7,392 bases of DNA, taken from positions 1 through 7,392 of the forward strand of contig SBFU01000234.1 in the NCBI GenBank assembly GCA_006227785.1. Reading direction: 5' to 3'. The translations under genes were made by a program, and so were the position numbers. The DNA is from Burkholderiales bacterium (GTDB lineage Bacteria; Pseudomonadota; Gammaproteobacteria; Burkholderiales; Burkholderiaceae_C). The notes below the pieces were generated by a model. It was not told where the DNA came from and ran no database searches. It saw nothing but the letters and a program-made list of their open reading frames with translations. This document shows positions 1 to 7,392 of the stretch, piece after piece. How positions within the stretch are numbered: position 1 is the stretch's first letter; each line of letters starts with the position of its first letter.

Positions 1-180
1 TCGATGCTGCGCAGCGGTCAGGGTGCGCGACTTGTGCCAGGCCTGACCCGTGGGGACGATGTGAAGGCGCTGGAGTCCAAGCTGCGACAACGCCGCCTGT
101 GCAAGGCGAAGGTGTGCCAGATGCGGCGGATCAAAGGCCCCGCCGAACATGCCCACACGGGTGGGGCTTGCTGCGTCCAT
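1..180 (-). CDS. nadD: Nicotinate-nucleotide adenylyltransferase, N-terminal 60 residues (runs off the left edge)
   Basis: Read leftward from ATG at 180, this frame opens with the nucleotidyltransferase phosphate-binding signature GMFGGAFDPPHLAH at residues 10-23, followed near residues 42-49 by PTGQAWHK. NadD transfers AMP from ATP to nicotinate mononucleotide, giving deamido-NAD in cytoplasmic NAD synthesis. His20 and His23 are the two histidines of the H-x-G-H nucleotide-binding motif. Here the usual glycine is alanine (HLAH), which I recall as common in Burkholderiales NadD proteins. The start codon shares its A with the hemF stop codon (TGATG). There is only a weak purine stretch upstream, so translation probably depends on coupling to hemF. 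Only about the first quarter of the protein is visible, so the ISTxxR motif and the C-terminus cannot be checked. The family assignment is firm. Confidence 0.9.
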   Translation of the reverse strand, partial: MDAASPTRVGMFGGAFDPPHLAHLRLAQAALSQLGLQRLHIVPTGQAWHKSRTLTAAQHR

Positions 181-1100
181 CAGACCCAGTCCCGCCTGAC
201 CAGAAACTCCTGATAGAGGCGGTCCTCGGGTGTACCCGGCAGGCTGCGACGGTCATAGGACCAGCTCACCAACGGAGGCATGGACAGCAGGATGGATTCA
301 CTTCGCCCACCTGACTGGAGGCCAAAATGGGTCCCTCGGTCCCAGACAAGGTTGAACTCCACATATCGGCCACGCCGGTAGAGCTGGAAACTGCGTTCCC
401 TTTCGCCATATGCGGTGTCGCGTCGCCGGTCGACGATGGGCAGGTAGGCATTCAGGAAGGCGTCGCCCACGGAACGCAGCATGGCGAAACTGCCCGCGTA
501 GCCAAGTTCGGAAAAGTCGTCGAAGAACACCCCACCGATCCCGCGCTGCTCGCCCCGGTGTTTGAGGTAGAAGTACTCGTCGCACCAGCGCTTGAAGCGC
601 GGGTATTTGTCCACACCGAATGGATCGAGCGCCTGCCGACAGGTGGCGTGGAAATGGACCGCGTCCTCCTCGAAACCGTAGTAGGGCGTCAGGTCCATGC
701 CACCACCAAACCAGCACACCGGCTCACCCCCCGCCGGTGTCGCCGCAATCATGCGCACGTTCATGTGCACCGTCGGCACATAGGGGTTGCGGGGGTGAAA
801 TACCAGCGAGACACCCATGGCCTCAAACGGCGCACCCGCCAACTCCGGGCGGTGCTGGGTCGCCGATGGCGGCAGCCGCGGGCCTTGCACATGCGAAAAA
901 CCACAGCCGGCACGCTCGAACACGGCGCCGTCTTCCAGGATCTGGGTGATGCCCGATCCCTGAAGGGGCTCACCCGACGGCTTTTTCCAGGGGTCCACCA
1001 GAAACTGGCCGCCGTCGACCATGGCCACCGTGGACGTGATGCGATCCTGCAGCCCGGTCAGGTACTGTTTGACCTCGTGGGATGGATTCTGGACTTTCAT
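180..1100 (-). CDS. hemF: Oxygen-dependent (aerobic) coproporphyrinogen-III oxidase
   Basis: HemF oxidatively decarboxylates two propionate side chains of coproporphyrinogen III to vinyl groups using O2, a late step of haem synthesis in the cytoplasm. The 306-residue product matches the usual length of about 300. Visible signatures are [11 protein letters not shown] (79-89), [19 protein letters not shown] (92-110), [20 protein letters not shown] (132-151), the family signature from [13 protein letters not shown] through [11 protein letters not shown] (170-194), [20 protein letters not shown] (231-250), and the C-terminal VRRDWV. The frame is open 62 codons further upstream, but that part overlaps the end of purD and does not resemble HemF. 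ATG at 1100 gives [14 protein letters not shown], which lines up with the E. coli N-terminus, and a GGAAA lies 6 bases ahead of it. The start is 65 bases after the purD stop, and the stop overlaps the nadD start. The enzyme implies life with oxygen. No key residue appears to be missing. Confidence 0.97.
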   Translation of the reverse strand: MKVQNPSHEVKQYLTGLQDRITSTVAMVDGGQFLVDPWKKPSGEPLQGSGITQILEDGAVFERAGCGFSHVQGPRLPPSATQHRPELAGAPFEAMGVSLVFHPRNPYVPTVHMNVRMIAATPAGGEPVCWFGGGMDLTPYYGFEEDAVHFHATCRQALDPFGVDKYPRFKRWCDEYFYLKHRGEQRGIGGVFFDDFSELGYAGSFAMLRSVGDAFLNAYLPIVDRRRDTAYGERERSFQLYRRGRYVEFNLVWDRGTHFGLQSGGRSESILLSMPPLVSWSYDRRSLPGTPEDRLYQEFLVRRDWV

Positions 1101-1165
1101 TCGCGTTTCCGTTCGGGGTGGGTTCAGGCTGCCAAGGGACCGCCGAGCCATCATGGCCGCATGCT

Positions 1166-2446
1166 TCAAGCCGCCCTGTAACCGATGTCGCGGCGGTACT
1201 GCATGCCATCGAACCGGATACCGGACACCGCCTCGTAAGCGCGTTGCTGTGCCTCGCGCACCGAGGCGCCCAGCGCCGTCACGCACAGAACGCGCCCTCC
1301 ACTCGTCACCACCTGGCCAGCCCGGTCTTCTGTGCCGGCATGAAAGACCATGCAGGTATCCAGGTCCTTCGGAAGACCCTCGATGGCATCGCCTTTGCGG
1401 GGCTGCAGAGGATAGCCGTGGGCCGCCAGCACGACACCCAAGGCCACGCGAGGGTCCCAGGCCAGATCGATGCGGTCAAGCTCTGTGCGCGTGGCCGCGA
1501 GAAGAACCTGGGCCAGATCGCTTTGCAGGCGCATCATGATCGGCTGGGTTTCCGGGTCACCCATGCGGCAATTGAATTCGAGCGTCCTGACCTCACCCTC
1601 CGGGGTGATCATGAGACCCGCGTACAGAAAGCCGGTGTAGGGAATACCGTCAGCAGCCATGCCCCGGAGGGTTGGCAGGATGACCTCCCTCATGGCCCGA
1701 TCGTGGACGGCGGGCGTCACCACCGGCGCAGGCGAGTAGGCGCCCATGCCGCCGGTATTGGGCCCCTGGTCGGCGTCGAGCAGGCGCTTGTGGTCCTGGC
1801 TGGTGGCCAACGGCAGTGCATGTACTCCGTCGCACAGGACGATGAAGCTGGCTTCCTCGCCTTCCAGGAATTCTTCGATCACCACCCGGGCACCACCTTC
1901 GTTGTGCGCCACCCCGAGGGTGTTGTCCACCAGCATGAAGTCGATGGCTTCGTGGGCTTCAGCCACGCTCATGGCCACCACCACCCCCTTGCCCGCCGCG
2001 AGTCCGTCCGCCTTGATCACGATGGGGGCTCCCTGCTCATCCACATAGGCATGGGCCAGGGTGGGATCGGAGAAGGTCTGGTACCGCGCCGTGGGGATGC
2101 CATGGCGATGCATGAACGCCTTGGAAAAAGCCTTGGAACTCTCCAGCTGTGCGGCCTTCTGGGTCGGTCCGAAGATGGCCAGACCGTGCGCGCGGAACTC
2201 GTCCACCACGCCGGCCGCAAGCGGGGCCTCCGGACCCACCACGGTCAGGCCGACACCATGGGTCTGGGCCCACTCACGCAGCGCCACCTTGTCGGTCAAG
2301 GGCACATTGACCAGTTCAGGATCACGGACCGTGCCGGCATTGCCGGGCGCCACGAACACCTGGGTCACACTGGGCGAACGCTTCAGCCGCCAGGCCAGCG
2401 CGTGCTCACGGCCGCCACCACCAATCACCAGAACTTTCAAACCCAT
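1166..2446 (-). CDS. purD: Phosphoribosylamine--glycine ligase (GAR synthetase)
   Basis: PurD joins glycine to 5-phosphoribosylamine with ATP hydrolysis, the second step of de novo purine synthesis. The 426-residue product is full length for this ATP-grasp enzyme. Seen in order: the N-terminal nucleotide-fold motif [17 protein letters not shown] (5-21), [16 protein letters not shown] (69-84), [18 protein letters not shown] (92-109), the ATP-grasp lysine and glycine-rich loop [15 protein letters not shown] (143-157), [10 protein letters not shown] (191-200), [22 protein letters not shown] (218-239), and the family signature RMGDPETQP (294-302). The start is not settled. ATG at 2446 has a GGAG touching it, with no spacer. 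TTG at 2440 has the same GGAG at an ideal 6-base spacing and would give [10 protein letters not shown], the common family N-terminus. The difference is two residues. A GTG at 2500 would add 18 unrelated residues and is unlikely. The gene lies 160 bases downstream of yebC and 65 bases upstream of hemF. Confidence 0.97.
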   Translation of the reverse strand: MGLKVLVIGGGGREHALAWRLKRSPSVTQVFVAPGNAGTVRDPELVNVPLTDKVALREWAQTHGVGLTVVGPEAPLAAGVVDEFRAHGLAIFGPTQKAAQLESSKAFSKAFMHRHGIPTARYQTFSDPTLAHAYVDEQGAPIVIKADGLAAGKGVVVAMSVAEAHEAIDFMLVDNTLGVAHNEGGARVVIEEFLEGEEASFIVLCDGVHALPLATSQDHKRLLDADQGPNTGGMGAYSPAPVVTPAVHDRAMREVILPTLRGMAADGIPYTGFLYAGLMITPEGEVRTLEFNCRMGDPETQPIMMRLQSDLAQVLLAATRTELDRIDLAWDPRVALGVVLAAHGYPLQPRKGDAIEGLPKDLDTCMVFHAGTEDRAGQVVTSGGRVLCVTALGASVREAQQRAYEAVSGIRFDGMQYRRDIGYRAA

Positions 2447-2450
2447 CTCC
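2447..2450 (-). promoter_or_regulatory. Shine-Dalgarno GGAG that bears on the purD start
   Basis: The minus strand reads CTTGGAGATGGGTTTGAAAG. GGAG directly abuts the ATG at 2446 but is 6 bases from the TTG at 2440. Normal spacing of 5-9 bases favours TTG, while codon strength favours ATG. This is seen directly; which codon is used is inference. Confidence 0.5.
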
Positions 2451-2468
2451 AAGTATTCACGGATGACT

Positions 2469-2483
2469 CTGTCACCTTGACAG
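2469..2483. promoter_or_regulatory. Perfect 15-bp inverted repeat upstream of purD, possible operator
   Basis: The sequence CTGTCACCTTGACAG has 6-base arms that are exact reverse complements around a 3-base centre. Its near edge is 22 bases before the ATG candidate for the purD start. It has the size and symmetry of a dimeric repressor site. As RNA it could form only a small 6-bp hairpin with a 3-base loop and no following U-run, so it is not a terminator. It does not resemble the E. coli PurR box (ACGCAAACGTTTGCGT). The rest of the 160-base gap (2447-2606) holds no gene I can support, and I see no convincing -35/-10 pair for purD there. Chance occurrence cannot be excluded. Confidence 0.35.
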
Positions 2484-2606
2484 TGGCGAACGCCCTGCAC
2501 AGGCTGGCGATGCTCACGACCTTCAATGGCCGCATCGCCTGGTTCCCGATTGCAGGCGCACCATCGCGCGCAGCGCCGCGTCGTGTTGCATCAAGGCCGG
2601 CCTGTT

Positions 2607-3326
2607 TCAAATGCTGGCGTTGTGAAACACTTCCTGGACATCGTCCAGATCCTCAAGAACATCGAGAAGCTTCTGCATGCGCTCGGCATCCTCGCCCTCA
2701 AGCGCAACAGTGTTCTCGGCACGCATGGTGACTTCGGCCACCTCGGGCTTCAGGCCGGCAGCCTCCAACGCATCTTTGACCGCCTCGAAATCGCCCACGG
2801 CGGTGAGCACTTCAATGGCACCGTCGGCGTCGGCCACCACGTCCTCGGCCCCCGCCTCCAGCGCCACCTCCATGACATGGTCTTCAGAGGTGCCCGGGGC
2901 AAAAATGATCTGACCGCAGTGCTTGAACTGGAACGACACCGAACCATCGGTACCGAGATTGCCGCCATGCTTGCTGAAGGCGTGGCGCACCTCGGCCACG
3001 GTGCGCACGCGGTTGTCTGTCATGGTATCGACAATGATGGCCGCGCCACCGATGCCATAGCCCTCGTAACGGATCTCTTCCAAGGCCTGGCCTTCCAGGT
3101 TGCCCGAGGCCTTGTCGACGTTGTACTTGATGCGGTCGGCTGGCATGTTGGCCGCCTTGGCCTTCTCTATAGCCAGCCTGAGTCGGGGGTTCATGGCAGG
3201 GTCTCCGCCACCAGAGCGCGCCGCCACGGTGATCTCCCGGATCACCCTCGTCCAGATCTTGCCCCGCTTTTCGTCCTGACGGCCCTTGCGGTGTTGAATG
3301 TTGGCCCATTTGCTGTGTCCAGCCAC
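2607..3326 (-). CDS. yebC: YebC/PmpR/TACO1-family translation-associated protein
   Basis: The 239-residue product has the hallmark N-terminus [20 protein letters not shown], followed by [13 protein letters not shown] (20-32), the AAR..GGDP..NPRLR stretch (about 35-50), [15 protein letters not shown] (52-66), the central [18 protein letters not shown], and [19 protein letters not shown] in the middle domain. Length and composition are typical. The family was long annotated as a transcriptional regulator (PmpR). More recent work and the mitochondrial homologue TACO1 link it to translation, especially elongation through proline-rich stretches. Which role applies here cannot be told from sequence. 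The start is GTG at 3326, supported by the invariant MAGHSKW and by an AAGGA 7 bases upstream. The gene is divergent from the YjgR-like ATPase across 94 bases. No terminator is visible after it, so readthrough into purD is possible. Confidence 0.97.
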   Translation of the reverse strand: MAGHSKWANIQHRKGRQDEKRGKIWTRVIREITVAARSGGGDPAMNPRLRLAIEKAKAANMPADRIKYNVDKASGNLEGQALEEIRYEGYGIGGAAIIVDTMTDNRVRTVAEVRHAFSKHGGNLGTDGSVSFQFKHCGQIIFAPGTSEDHVMEVALEAGAEDVVADADGAIEVLTAVGDFEAVKDALEAAGLKPEVAEVTMRAENTVALEGEDAERMQKLLDVLEDLDDVQEVFHNASI

Positions 3327-3333
3327 GAACGAA

Positions 3334-3338
3334 TCCTT
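3334..3338 (-). promoter_or_regulatory. Shine-Dalgarno AAGGA fixing the GTG start of yebC
   Basis: AAGGA on the minus strand lies 7 bases before GTG at 3326, which is good spacing. Together with the invariant MAGHSKW it supports the non-ATG start. Confidence 0.8.
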
Positions 3339-3354
3339 TTTGATGACGAGAATT

Positions 3355-3363
3355 TGGTGTAAT
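3355..3363 (+). promoter_or_regulatory. Candidate extended -10 promoter element for the YjgR-like gene
   Basis: TGGTGTAAT on the plus strand matches the extended -10 pattern TG-n-TATAAT with 5 of 6 bases in the hexamer. It would place the transcription start near 3370, giving a leader of about 50 bases before ATG at 3421. No good -35 hexamer sits 16-18 bases upstream (TTGATG at 3340-3345 is too close). The segment around 3334-3380 is visibly more AT-rich than the flanking genes, as expected of a divergent promoter region. I could not pick out a convincing promoter for yebC on the other strand. Weak evidence. Confidence 0.3.
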
Positions 3364-3420
3364 AGCCATGGATTTTAAAGCCCACCGCCCCTGCACCGAC
3401 TGCCGACACACGAGGACACC

Positions 3421-4953
3421 ATGGCCGAACCGATGCTGATTGCCAAGAACGCCCAGACGCAGTGCCATCTTCTGCCGCAACTGGCCAACCGCCACGGACT
3501 GATCACCGGTGCCACGGGCACCGGCAAGACCGTCACCTTGCAGACCCTGGCTGAGCAGTTCTCCCGGATCGGCGTGCCGGTCTTCATGGCGGACGTCAAG
3601 GGCGACCTGACCGGCATCAGCCAGAGCGGGCGCTTCGGCGAGAAGATCAGTGCCGTGCTGCGCGATCGGGGCATCGAGCTGCCGGCATCGCATGCCTGCC
3701 CCAGCACGGTATGGGATGTGTTTGGCGAGCAGGGCCACCCGGTTCGCGCCACCATCAGCGACATGGGCCCCCTCCTGCTGTCGCGCATGCTCAATCTCAA
3801 CGACACCCAGTCGGGCGTGCTCAACCTGGTGTTCAAGATCGCTGACGACAACGGACTGCTGCTGCTGGACATGAAGGACCTTCGTGCCCTTTTGCAGCAC
3901 ATCGGCGACAACGCGCGCCAGTTCACAACCGAGTACGGCAACGTAAGCGCTGCCAGTATCGGTGCCATACAGCGTGGCCTGATGCAGGTCGAACAACAGG
4001 GCGGCGACCGGTTCTTCGGTGAGCCCATGCTCGACATCCAGGACTTCATGCAGACCGTCGACGGCCAGGGCGTGATCAATATTCTGGCTGCCGACAAGCT
4101 TCTGAATTCACCCCGCCTGTACGCCACTTTCCTGCTGTGGATGCTCTCCGAGCTGTTCGAAACCCTGCCGGAAATTGGTGACCCGGACAAACCCAAGCTG
4201 GTGTTCTTCTTTGACGAGGCCCACCTGCTTTTCAACGAAGCGCCCAAGGTGCTGGTGGAGCGCATTGAACTGGTGGTGCGGCTGGTGAGATCCAAGGGGG
4301 TGGGGGTGTACTTCGTCACCCAGAACCCGCTGGACATACCGGACAGCGTGCTGGGACAACTGGGCAATCGCATCCAGCATGCCCTGCGGGCGTTCACGCC
4401 GCGCGACCAGAAAGCCGTCAAGGCAACAGCCCAGACCATGAGGCCCAAGTCCGGCCTTGATATTGAGGCGGCCATCACCGAACTGGCTGTGGGCGAAGCC
4501 CTGGTGAGCCTTTTGGATGCGAAAGGCAGGCCGTGCGAAACCGAACGGGTCTACGTCTATCCCCCCGGAAGTCAGCTCGGCCCCATTACCGCCGAACAAC
4601 GGCAGCAGCTGATCGCCGATTCCCTGGTTGCAGGGGTGTACGAGAAGGTGGTCGACCGCGAGAGCGCCTACGAAATTCTTCGGTCGCACGCAGAAAGCCG
4701 CGCGGGCGAGCAGGCATCCGAAACCGGGCAAAAGGCGCCCAGGGTACCCGGCGCGCAACCACCTCAAGAGCAGGCCAGCGGTGGCAGCAAGCTCAATGAG
4801 ATGCTGTTCGGTCGAACCGGACCGCGGGGCGGTCAGTACGACGGGCTGGTACAGACGATGGCCAAGACCGCAGCGCGAAGCGTGGCCAGCGGCCTGGGAC
4901 GGCAGATCGTGCGAGGCGTGCTGGGCGGATTGCTGGGTGGCCGAAAGCGCTGA
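3421..4953 (+). CDS. yjgR: HerA-like P-loop ATPase, YjgR/DUF853 family
   Basis: The 510-residue product has the layout of the YjgR family, P-loop ATPases related to the HerA/FtsK motor fold. Walker A is GATGTGKT (30-37) and the family block [15 protein letters not shown] follows (54-68). Walker B is [13 protein letters not shown] (259-271) with Asp265 and Glu266. A sensor-like strand [21 protein letters not shown] spans 297-317, with arginines at 317 and 323. Residues about 425-458 are a low-complexity Ala/Gln/Pro linker. The tail (about 480-510) is a glycine-rich stretch ending [12 protein letters not shown], which I recall as a family feature. There are no transmembrane segments or signal peptide. 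The start is ATG at 3421 with AGGA 4 bases upstream. The gene stands alone between divergent yebC and convergent clpA. ATP hydrolysis is a safe inference. The substrate is unknown, and the common label 'helicase' rests on fold, not on demonstrated activity for this family as far as I know. Confidence 0.92.
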   Translation: MAEPMLIAKNAQTQCHLLPQLANRHGLITGATGTGKTVTLQTLAEQFSRIGVPVFMADVKGDLTGISQSGRFGEKISAVLRDRGIELPASHACPSTVWDVFGEQGHPVRATISDMGPLLLSRMLNLNDTQSGVLNLVFKIADDNGLLLLDMKDLRALLQHIGDNARQFTTEYGNVSAASIGAIQRGLMQVEQQGGDRFFGEPMLDIQDFMQTVDGQGVINILAADKLLNSPRLYATFLLWMLSELFETLPEIGDPDKPKLVFFFDEAHLLFNEAPKVLVERIELVVRLVRSKGVGVYFVTQNPLDIPDSVLGQLGNRIQHALRAFTPRDQKAVKATAQTMRPKSGLDIEAAITELAVGEALVSLLDAKGRPCETERVYVYPPGSQLGPITAEQRQQLIADSLVAGVYEKVVDRESAYEILRSHAESRAGEQASETGQKAPRVPGAQPPQEQASGGSKLNEMLFGRTGPRGGQYDGLVQTMAKTAARSVASGLGRQIVRGVLGGLLGGRKR

Positions 4954-4981
4954 TCCGGGCCAGATTCCGGTCGAAAAATAG

Positions 4982-5009
4982 AAAGGGCCTGGTCAGACCA
5001 GGCCCTTTT
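4982..5009. terminator. Bidirectional intrinsic terminator between yjgR-like gene and clpA
   Basis: The perfect inverted repeat AAAGGGCCTGG-TCAGA-CCAGGCCCTTT lies 28 bases after the yjgR-like stop and 20 bases after the clpA stop. The stem is at least 11 bp, and the symmetry extends to 13-base arms around one central base. Reading rightward the stem is followed by TTTTCGCTTT. Reading leftward it is followed by CCCTTTCTATTTTTCG. Both directions therefore have a GC-rich hairpin with a trailing T-rich run, fitting two convergent genes that share one terminator. Confidence 0.92.
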
Positions 5010-5028
5010 CGCTTTACGGGCGACAGGT

Positions 5029-7374
<2,346 letters not shown>

Positions 7375-7381
7375 GGGCACG

Positions 7382-7387
7382 TCCTTT
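7382..7387 (-). promoter_or_regulatory. Shine-Dalgarno AAAGGA that decides the clpA start
   Basis: AAAGGA on the minus strand is 7 bases from ATG at 7374 but only one base from the in-frame GTG at 7380. This favours the ATG, giving a protein beginning MIAQELEVSL as in relatives. The clpA promoter is not in the window. Confidence 0.8.
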
Positions 7388-7392
7388 GGGCG

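Noticed and set aside
327..1181. A 284-codon plus-strand open frame opposite hemF
   Set aside because: Same in-register antisense effect. hemF on the minus strand is unmistakable and the antisense protein resembles nothing.
2477..2482. TTGACA on the plus strand, a perfect -35 hexamer
   Set aside because: No -10 element lies 15-19 bases downstream and no plus-strand gene follows. It is one arm of the inverted repeat.
2523..2591. A 22-residue minus-strand ORF (MQHDAALRAMVRLQSGTRRC...) in the yebC-purD gap, possible leader peptide
   Set aside because: It has no good Shine-Dalgarno, no runs of regulatory codons, and no attenuator hairpin with a U-run behind it. Open frames this short are expected by chance.
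2594..2603. AGGCCGGCCT, a perfect 10-bp palindrome just after the yebC stop
   Set aside because: It has no loop or following T-run, so it cannot act as a terminator hairpin. Short GC palindromes are common at this base composition.
1082..2731. A 549-codon open frame on the plus strand opposite purD and the yebC-purD gap
   Set aside because: It is in exact codon register with purD on the other strand. Stops there would need TTA, CTA or TCA codons in purD, which are rare in a GC-rich genome. The translation has no recognisable family or start signal.
3368..3439. A 23-residue plus-strand ORF overlapping the start of the YjgR-like gene, containing CTDC
   Set aside because: It lacks a ribosome binding site and its ATG lies at or before the likely transcription start. 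No support beyond an open frame.
3375..4478. A 367-codon minus-strand open frame opposite the YjgR-like gene, and a second of 370 codons at 2884-3996 overlapping yebC
   Set aside because: Both conflict with well-supported genes. Their translations are low-complexity (Ser/Arg-rich, or Gln/His/Arg-rich) and lack motifs. They are frame shadows of GC-rich coding sequence.

Overview
The window is an ordinary, densely coded stretch of a GC-rich proteobacterial chromosome. Protein similarity recalled from memory points to a betaproteobacterium of the order Burkholderiales, most likely Comamonadaceae or a close relative. The clues are the wording of ClpA and HemF and the gene order yebC, purD, hemF, nadD on one strand. 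No database search was possible, so this placement is an inference. I see no tRNA, rRNA, insertion sequence, CRISPR array, prophage or other sign of horizontal transfer.

Layout from left to right. Positions 1-3326 hold a leftward (minus-strand) cluster, transcribed in the order yebC (2607-3326), purD (1166-2446), hemF (180-1100) and nadD (1-180, cut by the window edge). hemF and nadD share one base in a TGATG stop/start, so they are probably translationally coupled. hemF follows purD by 65 bases. A 160-base gap with a perfect 15-bp inverted repeat separates yebC from purD. Positions 3327-3420 form a short, comparatively AT-rich divergent intergenic region. To its right lies one rightward gene (3421-4953), a HerA-like ATPase of the YjgR/DUF853 family. 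It ends at a strong, roughly symmetrical hairpin terminator (4982-5009) that it shares with the convergent, leftward clpA (5029-7374). Only the ribosome binding site of clpA lies between its start and the right edge. Its usual partner clpS, if present, would be just outside the window.

Functions. purD, hemF and nadD supply purines, haem and NAD respectively, and yebC encodes a translation-associated protein. They are unrelated biochemically but sit together as a housekeeping cluster. clpA encodes the unfoldase of the ClpAP protease. The YjgR-like ATPase is the only gene whose cellular role is poorly known.

No undescribed system is evident. The items most worth a second look are the inverted repeat just upstream of purD, the start codon of purD (ATG or TTG), and the little-characterised YjgR-family ATPase transcribed divergently from yebC. 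Several long open frames opposite the real genes are explained by codon usage and were rejected.
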